Origin: CAMLIZ01 sp966212505
GTDB lineage: Bacteria > Pseudomonadota > Gammaproteobacteria > Burkholderiales > Burkholderiaceae_C
Assembly: GCA_966212505.1 (NCBI GenBank)
Contig: CBIHRS010000011.1
Coordinates: 1 to 64,000 of the forward strand
Reading direction: 5' to 3'
DNA length: 64,000 nt
Position numbers and translations under genes: made by a program. Below, piece by piece: positions 9,879 through 17,895 of the stretch (position 1 is its first letter; each line of letters opens with the position of its first letter). The notes under the pieces were generated by a model that saw only the letters and a program-made list of their open reading frames with translations, did no database searches and was not told the DNA's origin.

Positions 9879-9946
9879 GCTTCAAAAAACGAGGGATGGG
9901 GACGGGCGAGCCATGTCATCGCGGGTTGCCGTTTCCGACGCGCCTG

Positions 9947-12211
9947 ATGACTTCCATTGCCACTGCCAACGCGCTGCTCAGCGGCGTTGCGCTCGACACC
10001 TTTCTCGACGAGACCGAAGAAGCCGCCGATCTGCAGGAGCAGGCCGGCGTCGCGGCCGACCTGCACCAGTCCACGCTGCTCGCGGCGTTGCGCCGCCGGC
10101 CCTGCCGCGCCGACAACCTGGGCACCGTGGTGCGCCTGTTCCGCCTGTGGCTGCGCGCGGGCGACGTGGTGTCGGCCCGCCGCGTGGTCGAGCACGACGG
10201 CTTCCATGTGCTCGCCGGCCTGCCGCGCGAAGAGCAGGCGTCGGCCCGCATCAGCCTCGCCTTCTGGCTGATCGAGGTGATGCTCGAGGGCACCGACAAG
10301 CCGGGCCTTCAGCAGGCGCTGGCGCAGGCCGAGAAGCTGCTGCGCGAATCGCCGGCGCAGCACGCCACCGACAACGCCTGGGCCCACCTGGCGCAACAGG
10401 CTGCCGAGGCCGGCGACCGCGCCTGCGAACGGCGCTGCGCCGCCGAGCGCCATGCACGCCACACCGCGCTGCCTGAACGGGCGGTGTACCGGGCGTGGGA
10501 CGACGCGCTGCTGGCCGTGCGGCTGGGCGAGTCGTTCGCGGCCGAAGGCCGGTCCGACGAAGCGCATGCCCACGCCCGCCAGGCGATCGCCGCGCTGGCG
10601 CAGGCCTCGCCCGACCAGGACGTCGACACCGACGACTGGTTCCGCCTCGGCGATGCGCTGATCGCGCTGGCGCCCGACAGCATCGACGACATCACCCGCC
10701 ATGTGATGGCCCGCGTGCCGCCCGACATGGCGCCGGCGCAGCAGCATGCGGTGCGGGTCCAGCTGGCCCGCCTGCAGGCGCGCGCGCTGTGGGCGCTCGG
10801 CCGGCAGGCCGAGGCGCTGGAGCGGGCGCCGCAGGGCCGCTTCGATCTCTCGGGCGACGAAGACGACAGCTTCAGCGCGCAGGTGATGGACTGGCTGCTG
10901 GGCACGGGCCGTGCCGGTGAAGCCGCGCGCCTGGCCTTCGAGTCGGTGTTCCACGAACGGCCGGTGTCGTCGCAGCGCGGCTGCGAGCTCGCGGTGCAGC
11001 AGGCGCCGGCCTCGCCCGACGTGCACTGGACGCTGGCGCTGGCCTTCGCCGCCACCTGCGAGGCGCTGCAATGGGTGTGCGGCGACGAGCCGCCGGCGGC
11101 CTTCTTCGAGCGCCAGCTCGCGCGCGCGGCGGCGCTGGCGCCGGGCCATCCCGCGATCGACCTGCTGCGCGCCCAGCACCTGCTCGCCGACGGCCACGAC
11201 CATCGCGCGGCACTGCCGCTGCTGGAGGCCGCGGTGCCGCGCCTGCCCGAGCTGGCCAACAGCAGCGTCGTCGAATCGCTGTGGCTGTGCCGCATGTGGG
11301 TGCACGGCGTCGACAAGGCGCTGGACCTGCCCTTCGTCGACGGCCGTTGCGGCGGCTGGTGCTACACGCTGGGCGTGCGCCTCGAAGACCTGCATGAGCA
11401 GCTGCCCGAAGGCACCGACTGGCCTGAGGCGCGCATCGACGAGCTGCGCACCCGCTACTACCAGCAGGGCCTGGCGTACTTCGAAGCCTGCTTCGGCAGC
11501 GGCACCGGGCGGTACCGCGACGGCAACGCGCACACCTATTCGATGCTGTGCAACAACCTCGCCATCCGCCACCGCTACGGGCTGAAGGAGCCGGCCCCAG
11601 CGATCGAGCTGCACCGCAAGGGCATCGCGGCCAGTCCCTTCGCCGAGCATTACGACGGGCTGATGTGGTGCCTGCACGACCTGGGCGACAACGCGGCCTT
11701 CGTCGACACCGCCGACCAGCTGTGGCATTTCGCGATGAACCACGGCTACAGCCGGCACCGCCCCACCGGCTACATCACCTACGTGTCGGAGGCGCTCTAC
11801 AAGCTCGACCGCGACAGCGAGCTCGCGATCTGGCTGCAGCGCCTGGAGGAATGGTGGAACGGCCTGGAGTCCGAAGAGCGCGCCGAGGCCGGGGGCGACT
11901 ATCGCCACGTGATGGTGTTCCTGCTCAGCGACATGGCCAGCACCCAGCCGCAGGATGCGCTCGCGCGCATCGAGCCGGTGCTGCCGCAGCTGAAGGCCGA
12001 CGGGCTGCCCAATCCGCTGATGAACGCCGCGCTGTGCATCGAGCGCGCGGGCCAGACCGAGCAGGCGCTGGCCCTGTACCGCGAGGCGCTGGCGCTGTGC
12101 GACCCGTTCCATCCCGACTTCGGCGACGCGCGCGAGCGCGCGCAGCGCGGCATCGACCGTTGCAGCGAGGCGCTGCGCGCCACGCGTCCCTGGTGGCGCT
12201 TCTGGGGCTGA
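9947..12211 (+). CDS. TPR-like protein of unknown function
   Basis: A 754-residue soluble protein rich in Ala, Leu and Arg with helix-turn-helix periodicity expected of degenerate tetratricopeptide repeats. Examples are the AWAHLAQQAAEAGDRACERR region and the C-terminal NPLMNAALCIERAGQTEQALALYREALAL unit. I chose the ATG at 9947 over upstream in-frame starts because the 36 codons before it look non-coding and contain the hairpin region. It heads a three-gene set with the PcfJ-like and DUF1266 genes (7-bp gap, then ATGA overlap). No catalytic motif was seen; it may be an interaction scaffold. Confidence 0.75.
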   Translation: MTSIATANALLSGVALDTFLDETEEAADLQEQAGVAADLHQSTLLAALRRRPCRADNLGTVVRLFRLWLRAGDVVSARRVVEHDGFHVLAGLPREEQASARISLAFWLIEVMLEGTDKPGLQQALAQAEKLLRESPAQHATDNAWAHLAQQAAEAGDRACERRCAAERHARHTALPERAVYRAWDDALLAVRLGESFAAEGRSDEAHAHARQAIAALAQASPDQDVDTDDWFRLGDALIALAPDSIDDITRHVMARVPPDMAPAQQHAVRVQLARLQARALWALGRQAEALERAPQGRFDLSGDEDDSFSAQVMDWLLGTGRAGEAARLAFESVFHERPVSSQRGCELAVQQAPASPDVHWTLALAFAATCEALQWVCGDEPPAAFFERQLARAAALAPGHPAIDLLRAQHLLADGHDHRAALPLLEAAVPRLPELANSSVVESLWLCRMWVHGVDKALDLPFVDGRCGGWCYTLGVRLEDLHEQLPEGTDWPEARIDELRTRYYQQGLAYFEACFGSGTGRYRDGNAHTYSMLCNNLAIRHRYGLKEPAPAIELHRKGIAASPFAEHYDGLMWCLHDLGDNAAFVDTADQLWHFAMNHGYSRHRPTGYITYVSEALYKLDRDSELAIWLQRLEEWWNGLESEERAEAGGDYRHVMVFLLSDMASTQPQDALARIEPVLPQLKADGLPNPLMNAALCIERAGQTEQALALYREALALCDPFHPDFGDARERAQRGIDRCSEALRATRPWWRFWG

Positions 12212-12218
12212 AGACTCC

Positions 12219-13301
12219 ATGCCGCTGCCGCAAGGGGGTTATGCACCGCGCGACGTCGTCAACGCGCCGGCGCTGAAGGCTGCGATCGAGCGGCGCAGCC
12301 GTGAGCGCGGCGACGAGCCCGCGATGCGCAGCTGGCTGCTGAACCACTTCTACCGCCATGCGGTGGGCAACTTCGAGGCGGCGCCGCCCGCGCTGCAGGA
12401 GGTGACGGCGGTCGAGCAGGCGCGCGAGCTGTTCAAGCCCGCGGCCTTGCCCGAATGGGTCGGCCAGCGGCTGGCCCGGCCGGGCCAGCCGCTGTGGTGG
12501 GTGGCGCCGGAGGGCGAGGCGCTGCTGGCGCTCGAAGCGCGGCTGGTCGAGTTTCTCGGTTCGCGCCGGGGCACACCGCTGGAAGGCAAGCTGATGCGCG
12601 TCAACTGCCCGCAGGCGTTGGCGCTGTGGGCGGCCGAGCATGCCGCCTTCGAGGCACAGGCGTTGGCGGGGTGGCGCGAGCATCAGCCGGATGCGGTCGT
12701 GCTCGCGTGGCAGGGCACGCAGGGCATGTTCGTGGAGCTTCGGCCCACCAGCCCGGCCCTGCGCGCCGAGATGGCCTACGAGAGCCAGATGATGCGTCAC
12801 TGCCTGGGCCAGTTCGCCGACCGCAAGGCGCTGTCGGGCGGCTACGGCGAGCACTATGCGGCCGCCTGCGAGGCCGGCCGGCTGCGGCTGTTCAGCTACC
12901 GCGGCGCACAGCAGCAGCCGCACATCACGATCAGCGCGGTCGTCCAGGAAGACGGCCGCCTGCTGATCGACCAGATCAAGGGCAAGCAGAACCGGCCGCC
13001 AGTGAGCCGCTATCGCGACGAGGTGGTCGGCTTTCTCAACACCCTGCCCACCGTGGACGACACGCCGCCCGATGCGGCCGGCATGGGCATCGCACGGCTG
13101 ACCGGGGGCTGGCGCGCGGTGGCGGCGATCGACGATCCGGCCGACCAACTGCGCGTGATCCGGCGCCATCCGGCCCTGGTGCGCGAGCTGCCGCAGCCCT
13201 CGCCGCTGGTGCAGTGGTGCATCGCCGGGCGCCAGCCCGAGCTGCTGCAGGGCCTGAGTCTGGCGCCGGGCGTAGCAGAAGCCGTGGGGCAGACAAAATG
13301 A
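12219..13301 (+). CDS. PcfJ-like domain protein
   Basis: A 360-residue protein. The segment around residues 188-265 shows MRHCLGQF, LRLFSYRG, PHITISA and QIKGKQNRPP, the spacing seen in PcfJ-like domains, which are found in plasmid and phage proteins of poorly known role. The N-terminal ~150 residues are helical with no match I recognise. It lies between a TPR-like protein and a DUF1266 protein, overlapping the latter by 4 bp, which implies coordinated translation. Nothing else nearby indicates a plasmid or conjugation system. The biochemical function is unknown. Confidence 0.7.
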   Translation: MPLPQGGYAPRDVVNAPALKAAIERRSRERGDEPAMRSWLLNHFYRHAVGNFEAAPPALQEVTAVEQARELFKPAALPEWVGQRLARPGQPLWWVAPEGEALLALEARLVEFLGSRRGTPLEGKLMRVNCPQALALWAAEHAAFEAQALAGWREHQPDAVVLAWQGTQGMFVELRPTSPALRAEMAYESQMMRHCLGQFADRKALSGGYGEHYAAACEAGRLRLFSYRGAQQQPHITISAVVQEDGRLLIDQIKGKQNRPPVSRYRDEVVGFLNTLPTVDDTPPDAAGMGIARLTGGWRAVAAIDDPADQLRVIRRHPALVRELPQPSPLVQWCIAGRQPELLQGLSLAPGVAEAVGQTK

Positions 13302-13966
13302 GCTGGTTGCTCTGGCTGGCGGCGGCATGGATCACTTGGCAGTGGCTGCGCAAGCCGGCGCCTGCACCGCAGCCCGCCGAGCCTGCGCCGTTGCCTCCGC
13401 CCCCGCCGCTGGAGGCCGGGCGCCTGCGCTGGGTGGCGCTGGCCTGGCCGATGACGGGCCAGGCCGACGAAGCCTTCCACAGCGCCGAACCCTCGCGCGA
13501 CGCGGCGGCGCTGGAGCGCAAGGTGCGCCCGGCCCTGCTGCACCTGTTCGGCCTGCGCAACGACATGCCGGCGCCGCAGCTCCAGGCCGCACTGGCCCAG
13601 CAGCTGCGCGAGGGCTGGTTCCGCGTCGACCTCGACCGGCCGCATCCCGACGACGACCTGCGCGACGCGATGGCTTTCGCCTGCGGCCGCGTCGCCTTCG
13701 CGGTGCGCCTGGCCGGCATGCTGGGCTGGATCGACGACGCCACGCAGTGGCAATTGCTGCAGCGCAATGCCGGCCGCGCACAAGACTGCTTCGAGAGCTG
13801 GCGCGATTTCGGCGAGGCCTGGGCGCGCGGCCGGCGCCAGTGGGTGATGCGTTCCCGCGCCGACAGCCTGGGGGTGCCGTTCGATGCGGCCCAGGTCGAG
13901 GCCTGGGTGTCCGACCCCGACCATCCCTGGGGCTGGCTGCCGTGGCGGCCGGATCAGCCGGCCTAG
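13298..13966 (+). CDS. DUF1266 family protein with N-terminal membrane helix
   Basis: A 222-residue protein starting with one hydrophobic helix (SWLLWLAAAWITWQWL, residues 2-17), followed by a Pro-rich linker (residues ~18-38) and a globular domain. The pattern WIDDATQWQLLQRNAGRAQDCFESW followed by FGEAWARGRRQW is the DUF1266 signature. The ATG overlaps the stop of the PcfJ-like gene (ATGA). DUF1266 proteins have no established activity; E. coli ybeR/ybeU near a Sel1/TPR gene is a loosely similar context. The product is probably anchored to the inner membrane facing the cytoplasm. Confidence 0.78.
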   Translation: MSWLLWLAAAWITWQWLRKPAPAPQPAEPAPLPPPPPLEAGRLRWVALAWPMTGQADEAFHSAEPSRDAAALERKVRPALLHLFGLRNDMPAPQLQAALAQQLREGWFRVDLDRPHPDDDLRDAMAFACGRVAFAVRLAGMLGWIDDATQWQLLQRNAGRAQDCFESWRDFGEAWARGRRQWVMRSRADSLGVPFDAAQVEAWVSDPDHPWGWLPWRPDQPA

Positions 13967-14049
13967 AGCCGTCCACTTTCCCCCCACCGGGCAGGGCATT
14001 TGCGCGAGAATGCCCGACAGGCCCGGCTCCCGGGCCGATCACAAGATGA

Positions 14050-14685
14050 ATGGCGGGCAACGTGGCGGCACCCTCGGCAAGCAAAGGCAAGATCCTGGTC
14101 GTCGATGACGATCGACTGGTGCTGGCCACCGTCACCCACGGCCTCTCGCAGGCCGGCTACGAGGTGATCGATGCCGACAACGGCGACGACGCCATCCTCC
14201 TCGCCCGCGAACACAAGCCCGACCTCGCGCTGCTCGACATCCGCATGGAAGGCAAGAGCGGCTTCGACGTGGCCGCCTACCTGCGCGAGTACTGCCAGAC
14301 GCCGTTCATGTTCCTCTCGGCCTTCTCCGACGACCAGACGGTCGAGCAGGTGAAGGCGCTGGGCGCGGTGGCCTACCTCGTCAAGCCGCTGGACATCGGC
14401 CAGATCGTGCCGACGGTCGAGGCGGCGTTCTCCACCGTGGCGGCCCGTGCGGCTCGCCTGGCCCCGGGCCCGGCGCCTGAGCGCGTGCCGGCCAGCAACG
14501 AAGCGGTGGCCGACATGGTCCCCATCGCGGTGGGCATCCTGATGCACCGCTACTCGCTGCCGCGCGCCGAGGCGCTGGAGCGGCTGCGCCGGCTGGCGTC
14601 CGGCGAAGGGCGCTCGCTGCAGGACCAGGCCGAGCGGCTGGTCGAGGCCGTCGAGCTGCTGGCCATGCCGGGCCAGGCCGGCTGA
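14050..14685 (+). CDS. REC-ANTAR response regulator
   Basis: A 211-residue two-domain regulator. The receiver domain (residues ~13-125) has the acidic pair in LVVDDDR, the phosphoacceptor Asp in LALLDIRMEG, the conserved Ser in FLSAFS and the Lys in YLVKPL. The C-terminal ANTAR domain (~155-205, AVGILMHRYSLPRAEALERLRRLA) binds paired RNA hairpins and acts by transcription antitermination. It probably receives phosphate from a HisKA_2-type kinase such as the one at 6211-9864. I did not find an obvious dual-hairpin target nearby. Confidence 0.92.
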   Translation: MAGNVAAPSASKGKILVVDDDRLVLATVTHGLSQAGYEVIDADNGDDAILLAREHKPDLALLDIRMEGKSGFDVAAYLREYCQTPFMFLSAFSDDQTVEQVKALGAVAYLVKPLDIGQIVPTVEAAFSTVAARAARLAPGPAPERVPASNEAVADMVPIAVGILMHRYSLPRAEALERLRRLASGEGRSLQDQAERLVEAVELLAMPGQAG

Positions 14686-14811
14686 TCCGCCCCTCGGGCG
14701 TCACACACAACTCGCCACAGTCCGCCACGTACGGTCACCTGAGGGCACCGCTATGGTGCCGGCCGCGCTTACCGGCGCGTTCCGCAACAACCAGCCTCAA
14801 GGAGACCCCCG

Positions 14812-16158
14812 ATGAGTCGCATCCGGCTCGCACTGTCGTGCGCCGCCCTTTCCCTTGCCTTCGTCCTCGTGGCCTGTGGCGGTGGTGGTGATCCCACGCC
14901 CGCCGCATCCTCAGCCGTGTCCGATTCCGTCGACGCCAGCCTCGACCAGGCCGTGGCCGCCGCGCTGCGTGCCGCCAAGAGCGAGCAGGTGGCGGCGAGC
15001 TACGGCAGCACGCCCGATCCGGTGGTCGAGACCCAGCGCGCCTCCGACGACGGGCAGTGGGTCTTCGGCGGTGCCTACTTTCCGCTGCCGTCCACCGCCG
15101 AAGACACCAGCCCGGTGACCGCGCTGTTCATCGCGCGCAAGGTCGGCGGGCAATGGCAGGTCACGCTGGAGGACAGCGACGACTTCCACCAGGTCGCGCA
15201 GACTGCGCCCGACAAGGTGGTCAGCAGCGCCGAGCGCGCGCTGTTCACGCAGCATGCGCAGAGCGTGCGCAAGCGCATGGATGCTTCGCGCCTCGCGGCG
15301 CCGCAGGACGTGGGGCTGTCGATGCCCTTCGAGCGCAACGGCGCGATCTGGGGCACGGCCGGCGTGCATGGCGACAGCGGCAGCAGCCGGCCCTACAACG
15401 CGATCGACTTCTGGGGCGGCGACGGCCGCGTGCGAGCGTCGCGCGACGGCATCGCGTACAAGTTCTGCACCAACTCGCGCTGGCCTTACATCAAGGTCGT
15501 GCACGACAACGGCTGGACCACCGGCTACTACCACACGCGCAACCAGGCCGCGATCAGCAACGGCCAGCGCGTGCGCGAGGGCGACTTCATCGGCATGACC
15601 GGCGTCGAGCTGCCCTGCGGCGGCCATGCCAACGGCGACCATGTGCACTGGACGCTGTGGCGCGGCGGCACCAGCGGCGGCGGCGAGGCGGTGGACGGCA
15701 AGCTCATCGGCGGCTGGACCTGGCACGAGGGCAGCCAGCCCTATGCCGGCTATGCCGAGCGCAACGGCACGCGCGTCTATGCCGGCTACCAGGGATTGGT
15801 GAACTACGGCCACGACGGCGGCACGCCGCCGTCCACCGAGCCCTGCTCGGGCACCGGCTGCGACAAGTACACCGCCAGCCTGGGCGCCGCCGGGCAGATG
15901 AACGTGCATCCGGCGCAGGGCTGGTTCTGGCATGGCGGCGGCACGCTGAAGGCCTGGCTGAAAGGCCCCGCCGGCGCCGACTTCGACCTGGTCCTCGGCC
16001 GCTACAACGACGGCACCGGCCAATGGGACAAGGTGGCGTCCAGCGAAGGCCCGGCGTCGGACGAAAGCCTCGCGTACAACGCGCCGTCCGGCTACTACCG
16101 CTGGCGCATCAACGACTACGCGGGCAGCGGCAGCTACACGCTCTGGACCCTGAAGTAA
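14812..16158 (+). CDS. LasA-like M23 peptidase lipoprotein
   Basis: A 448-residue exported lipoprotein. The N-terminal signal ends in a lipobox (LVAC, Cys21) followed by a Gly run. The central domain (~165-330) resembles M23 metallopeptidases of the LasA type: a His and Asp pair in VHGDSGSSRPYNAIDFWGGDG and the C-terminal ligand motif GDHVHW, with HANGD just ahead. These zinc enzymes cut peptidoglycan cross-bridges or glycine-rich peptides. The C-terminal ~110 residues look like a beta-sandwich (PPC-like) domain ending in GSGSYTLWTLK. A strong AAGGAG site precedes the ATG. It converges on the kinase gene, with 5 bp between stops. Confidence 0.85.
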   Translation: MSRIRLALSCAALSLAFVLVACGGGGDPTPAASSAVSDSVDASLDQAVAAALRAAKSEQVAASYGSTPDPVVETQRASDDGQWVFGGAYFPLPSTAEDTSPVTALFIARKVGGQWQVTLEDSDDFHQVAQTAPDKVVSSAERALFTQHAQSVRKRMDASRLAAPQDVGLSMPFERNGAIWGTAGVHGDSGSSRPYNAIDFWGGDGRVRASRDGIAYKFCTNSRWPYIKVVHDNGWTTGYYHTRNQAAISNGQRVREGDFIGMTGVELPCGGHANGDHVHWTLWRGGTSGGGEAVDGKLIGGWTWHEGSQPYAGYAERNGTRVYAGYQGLVNYGHDGGTPPSTEPCSGTGCDKYTASLGAAGQMNVHPAQGWFWHGGGTLKAWLKGPAGADFDLVLGRYNDGTGQWDKVASSEGPASDESLAYNAPSGYYRWRINDYAGSGSYTLWTLK

Positions 16159-16163
16159 GGTGG

Positions 16164-17789
16164 TTACCGCGAGGGCAGCGTGAAGTAGAAGCGCGCGCCC
16201 TGGCCGACCTCGGACTCGGCCCAGATCTCGCCGCCGTGGCGGCGCACGATGCGCCGCACCGAGGCCAGGCCCACGCCAGTGCCCTGGAAGTCGTTGGCGC
16301 TGTGCAGGCGCTGGAACACGCCGAACAGCCGGTCGGCGAAGCGCATGTCGAAGCCGGCGCCGTTGTCGCGCACGACGAAGACCTCGCGGCCCTCGTGCTG
16401 CACGGCCTCGAACGCGATCTGCGCGCGCTGGCACTTTCCGCTGTACTTCCAGGCGTTGCCGAGCAGGTTCTCGAGCACCATGCGCAGCAGCGTCGGGTCG
16501 CCGTTGGCCATCAGCCCGGGGGCGATGTACACCTCGGCCTGGCGCTGCGGCGCATCGCGCCGCAGGTCGTCGATCACGAAGCCGGCCAGCTGCGACAGAT
16601 TGACCGGCTGGCGCGCCAGCGGCTGGGTCGAGAGCTGCGCCAGGGCGAGCAGCGCATCGATCATGCTGTTCATGCGCGCGGCGGCACCGAGCACGCGGTC
16701 GAGGTGGTCGTTGCCGATGCGGTCGAGCAGCCGGCCGTAGTCTTCCTTCAGGATGCGGGCGAAGCCCTCGACCACGCGGATCGGCGCGCGCAGGTCGTGC
16801 GACACGGTGTAGCTGAACGATTCATGGTCGGCCGCCGCCTGCGCGGCCTCGGAGGTGAGACCCGCGGCCTGCGGCAGCATCATCAGCAGCTGCTGTGGTT
16901 CCGGGCCCTCGGCGTCGATGCGCTCGAAGCGCAGCGCCCATTCGCCATGCTGGGTGCACTGGCCCGGCGCGAGCTGCTGCACGGCCGTGGCCAGCGGCGG
17001 CGGCAGCGCCTGCAGGAACACGCCCCAGGGCAGGGCCTCGGGCCGGCCTGCGAGCGGGAGGAACTGGCGCGCGGCTTCGTTGCAGCGGCGCAGCGTGGCC
17101 TCGCCGCCCGCGCCGCTGAACAGCCACACCGGGCCGGGCAGGGCCTGCAGCAGCAGGTCGAAGCCGTGCTGGTCGGCGCGGCGCCGCAGCTCTTCATCGG
17201 TGGGCCGGGCCACGCCGAGGTAGCCGCAGAAGCGGCCCTCGCCATCGAAGCGCGGCAGCCCGCGCAGGCACCAGCCACTGCCGTCGCGGCTCTGGCGCAC
17301 TGCCAGGTCGATCAGCGGGGCCTGGGCCTCGAGCCGGGCGCGCAGGCCGGCCGGCCCGTCGGCGGTGTCGAAGCGGTCCCACAGCGTCTGGGCGGCGGTG
17401 CCTTCGGCCCAGGACGACGCCGGCGCGCCGAATGGCGGCTGCAGGCGCACCAGGCGGTGTTCGCGGTCGGTCTGCCACTGCCACCAGTCGAGCAGCTGGC
17501 CCTGCGTCTGCAGCTGGACGCGTGCTTCACGCAATTGTTCGGCGGCCTGCTGGCGCGCATGCAGCATGCCGGCCCATGCGGCGCCGGCGGCGGTGAGCAG
17601 CAGCGCGATCACGCCGAAAAGCCAGAACGCGCGGCTGCCGTGCGATTCGGTGGGAGAGGCCTCGGGCACCGCACTCAGCCACACCAGCCAGATGGCCAGC
17701 ATGGCCATGGCGATCACGGCGACGACGATGCCCAGACGCAGGCTTGGGCCCTGGCGCGCGGTGGCGCGCGGTTCGATCGCACGGTGCAT
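16164..17789 (-). CDS. Membrane sensor histidine kinase
   Basis: A 541-residue kinase with two transmembrane helices near the N-terminus (~17-40 and ~54-75), a PAS-like sensory region (~90-320), then HisKA (SYTVSHDLRAPIR, His near residue 335) and HATPase_c with N (ENLLGNAWKYS), G1 (DNGAGFDM) and G2 (GTGVGLASVRRIVRRHGG) boxes. The N and G boxes resemble the bacteriophytochrome-like subgroup, which often uses a separate single-domain receiver. No receiver is fused or adjacent on the same strand. It is transcribed away from the hybrid kinase at 17896; about 106 bp separate the starts. Confidence 0.92.
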   Translation of the reverse strand: MHRAIEPRATARQGPSLRLGIVVAVIAMAMLAIWLVWLSAVPEASPTESHGSRAFWLFGVIALLLTAAGAAWAGMLHARQQAAEQLREARVQLQTQGQLLDWWQWQTDREHRLVRLQPPFGAPASSWAEGTAAQTLWDRFDTADGPAGLRARLEAQAPLIDLAVRQSRDGSGWCLRGLPRFDGEGRFCGYLGVARPTDEELRRRADQHGFDLLLQALPGPVWLFSGAGGEATLRRCNEAARQFLPLAGRPEALPWGVFLQALPPPLATAVQQLAPGQCTQHGEWALRFERIDAEGPEPQQLLMMLPQAAGLTSEAAQAAADHESFSYTVSHDLRAPIRVVEGFARILKEDYGRLLDRIGNDHLDRVLGAAARMNSMIDALLALAQLSTQPLARQPVNLSQLAGFVIDDLRRDAPQRQAEVYIAPGLMANGDPTLLRMVLENLLGNAWKYSGKCQRAQIAFEAVQHEGREVFVVRDNGAGFDMRFADRLFGVFQRLHSANDFQGTGVGLASVRRIVRRHGGEIWAESEVGQGARFYFTLPSR

Positions 17790-17895
17790 CCGACGATTGT
17801 AAGGAGCTGATGCGGCGCCCGATCCGGCGCGGGGCTGGTGCTTTCCCGCGGCGCGCGCTCAAGTTCGCCGCCCCCCGACCGAAACCCTAGAGGCG

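Noticed and set aside
4987..9885. A 1632-codon open frame on the minus strand
   Set aside because: It is antisense to the EAL-HDOD and multi-PAS kinase genes, has no domain signature and a low-complexity His/Arg/Gln composition. It is a by-product of high GC.
15057..17810. A 917-codon plus-strand frame over the M23 gene end and the kinase
   Set aside because: It crosses two real genes on opposite strands and has no recognisable domain.
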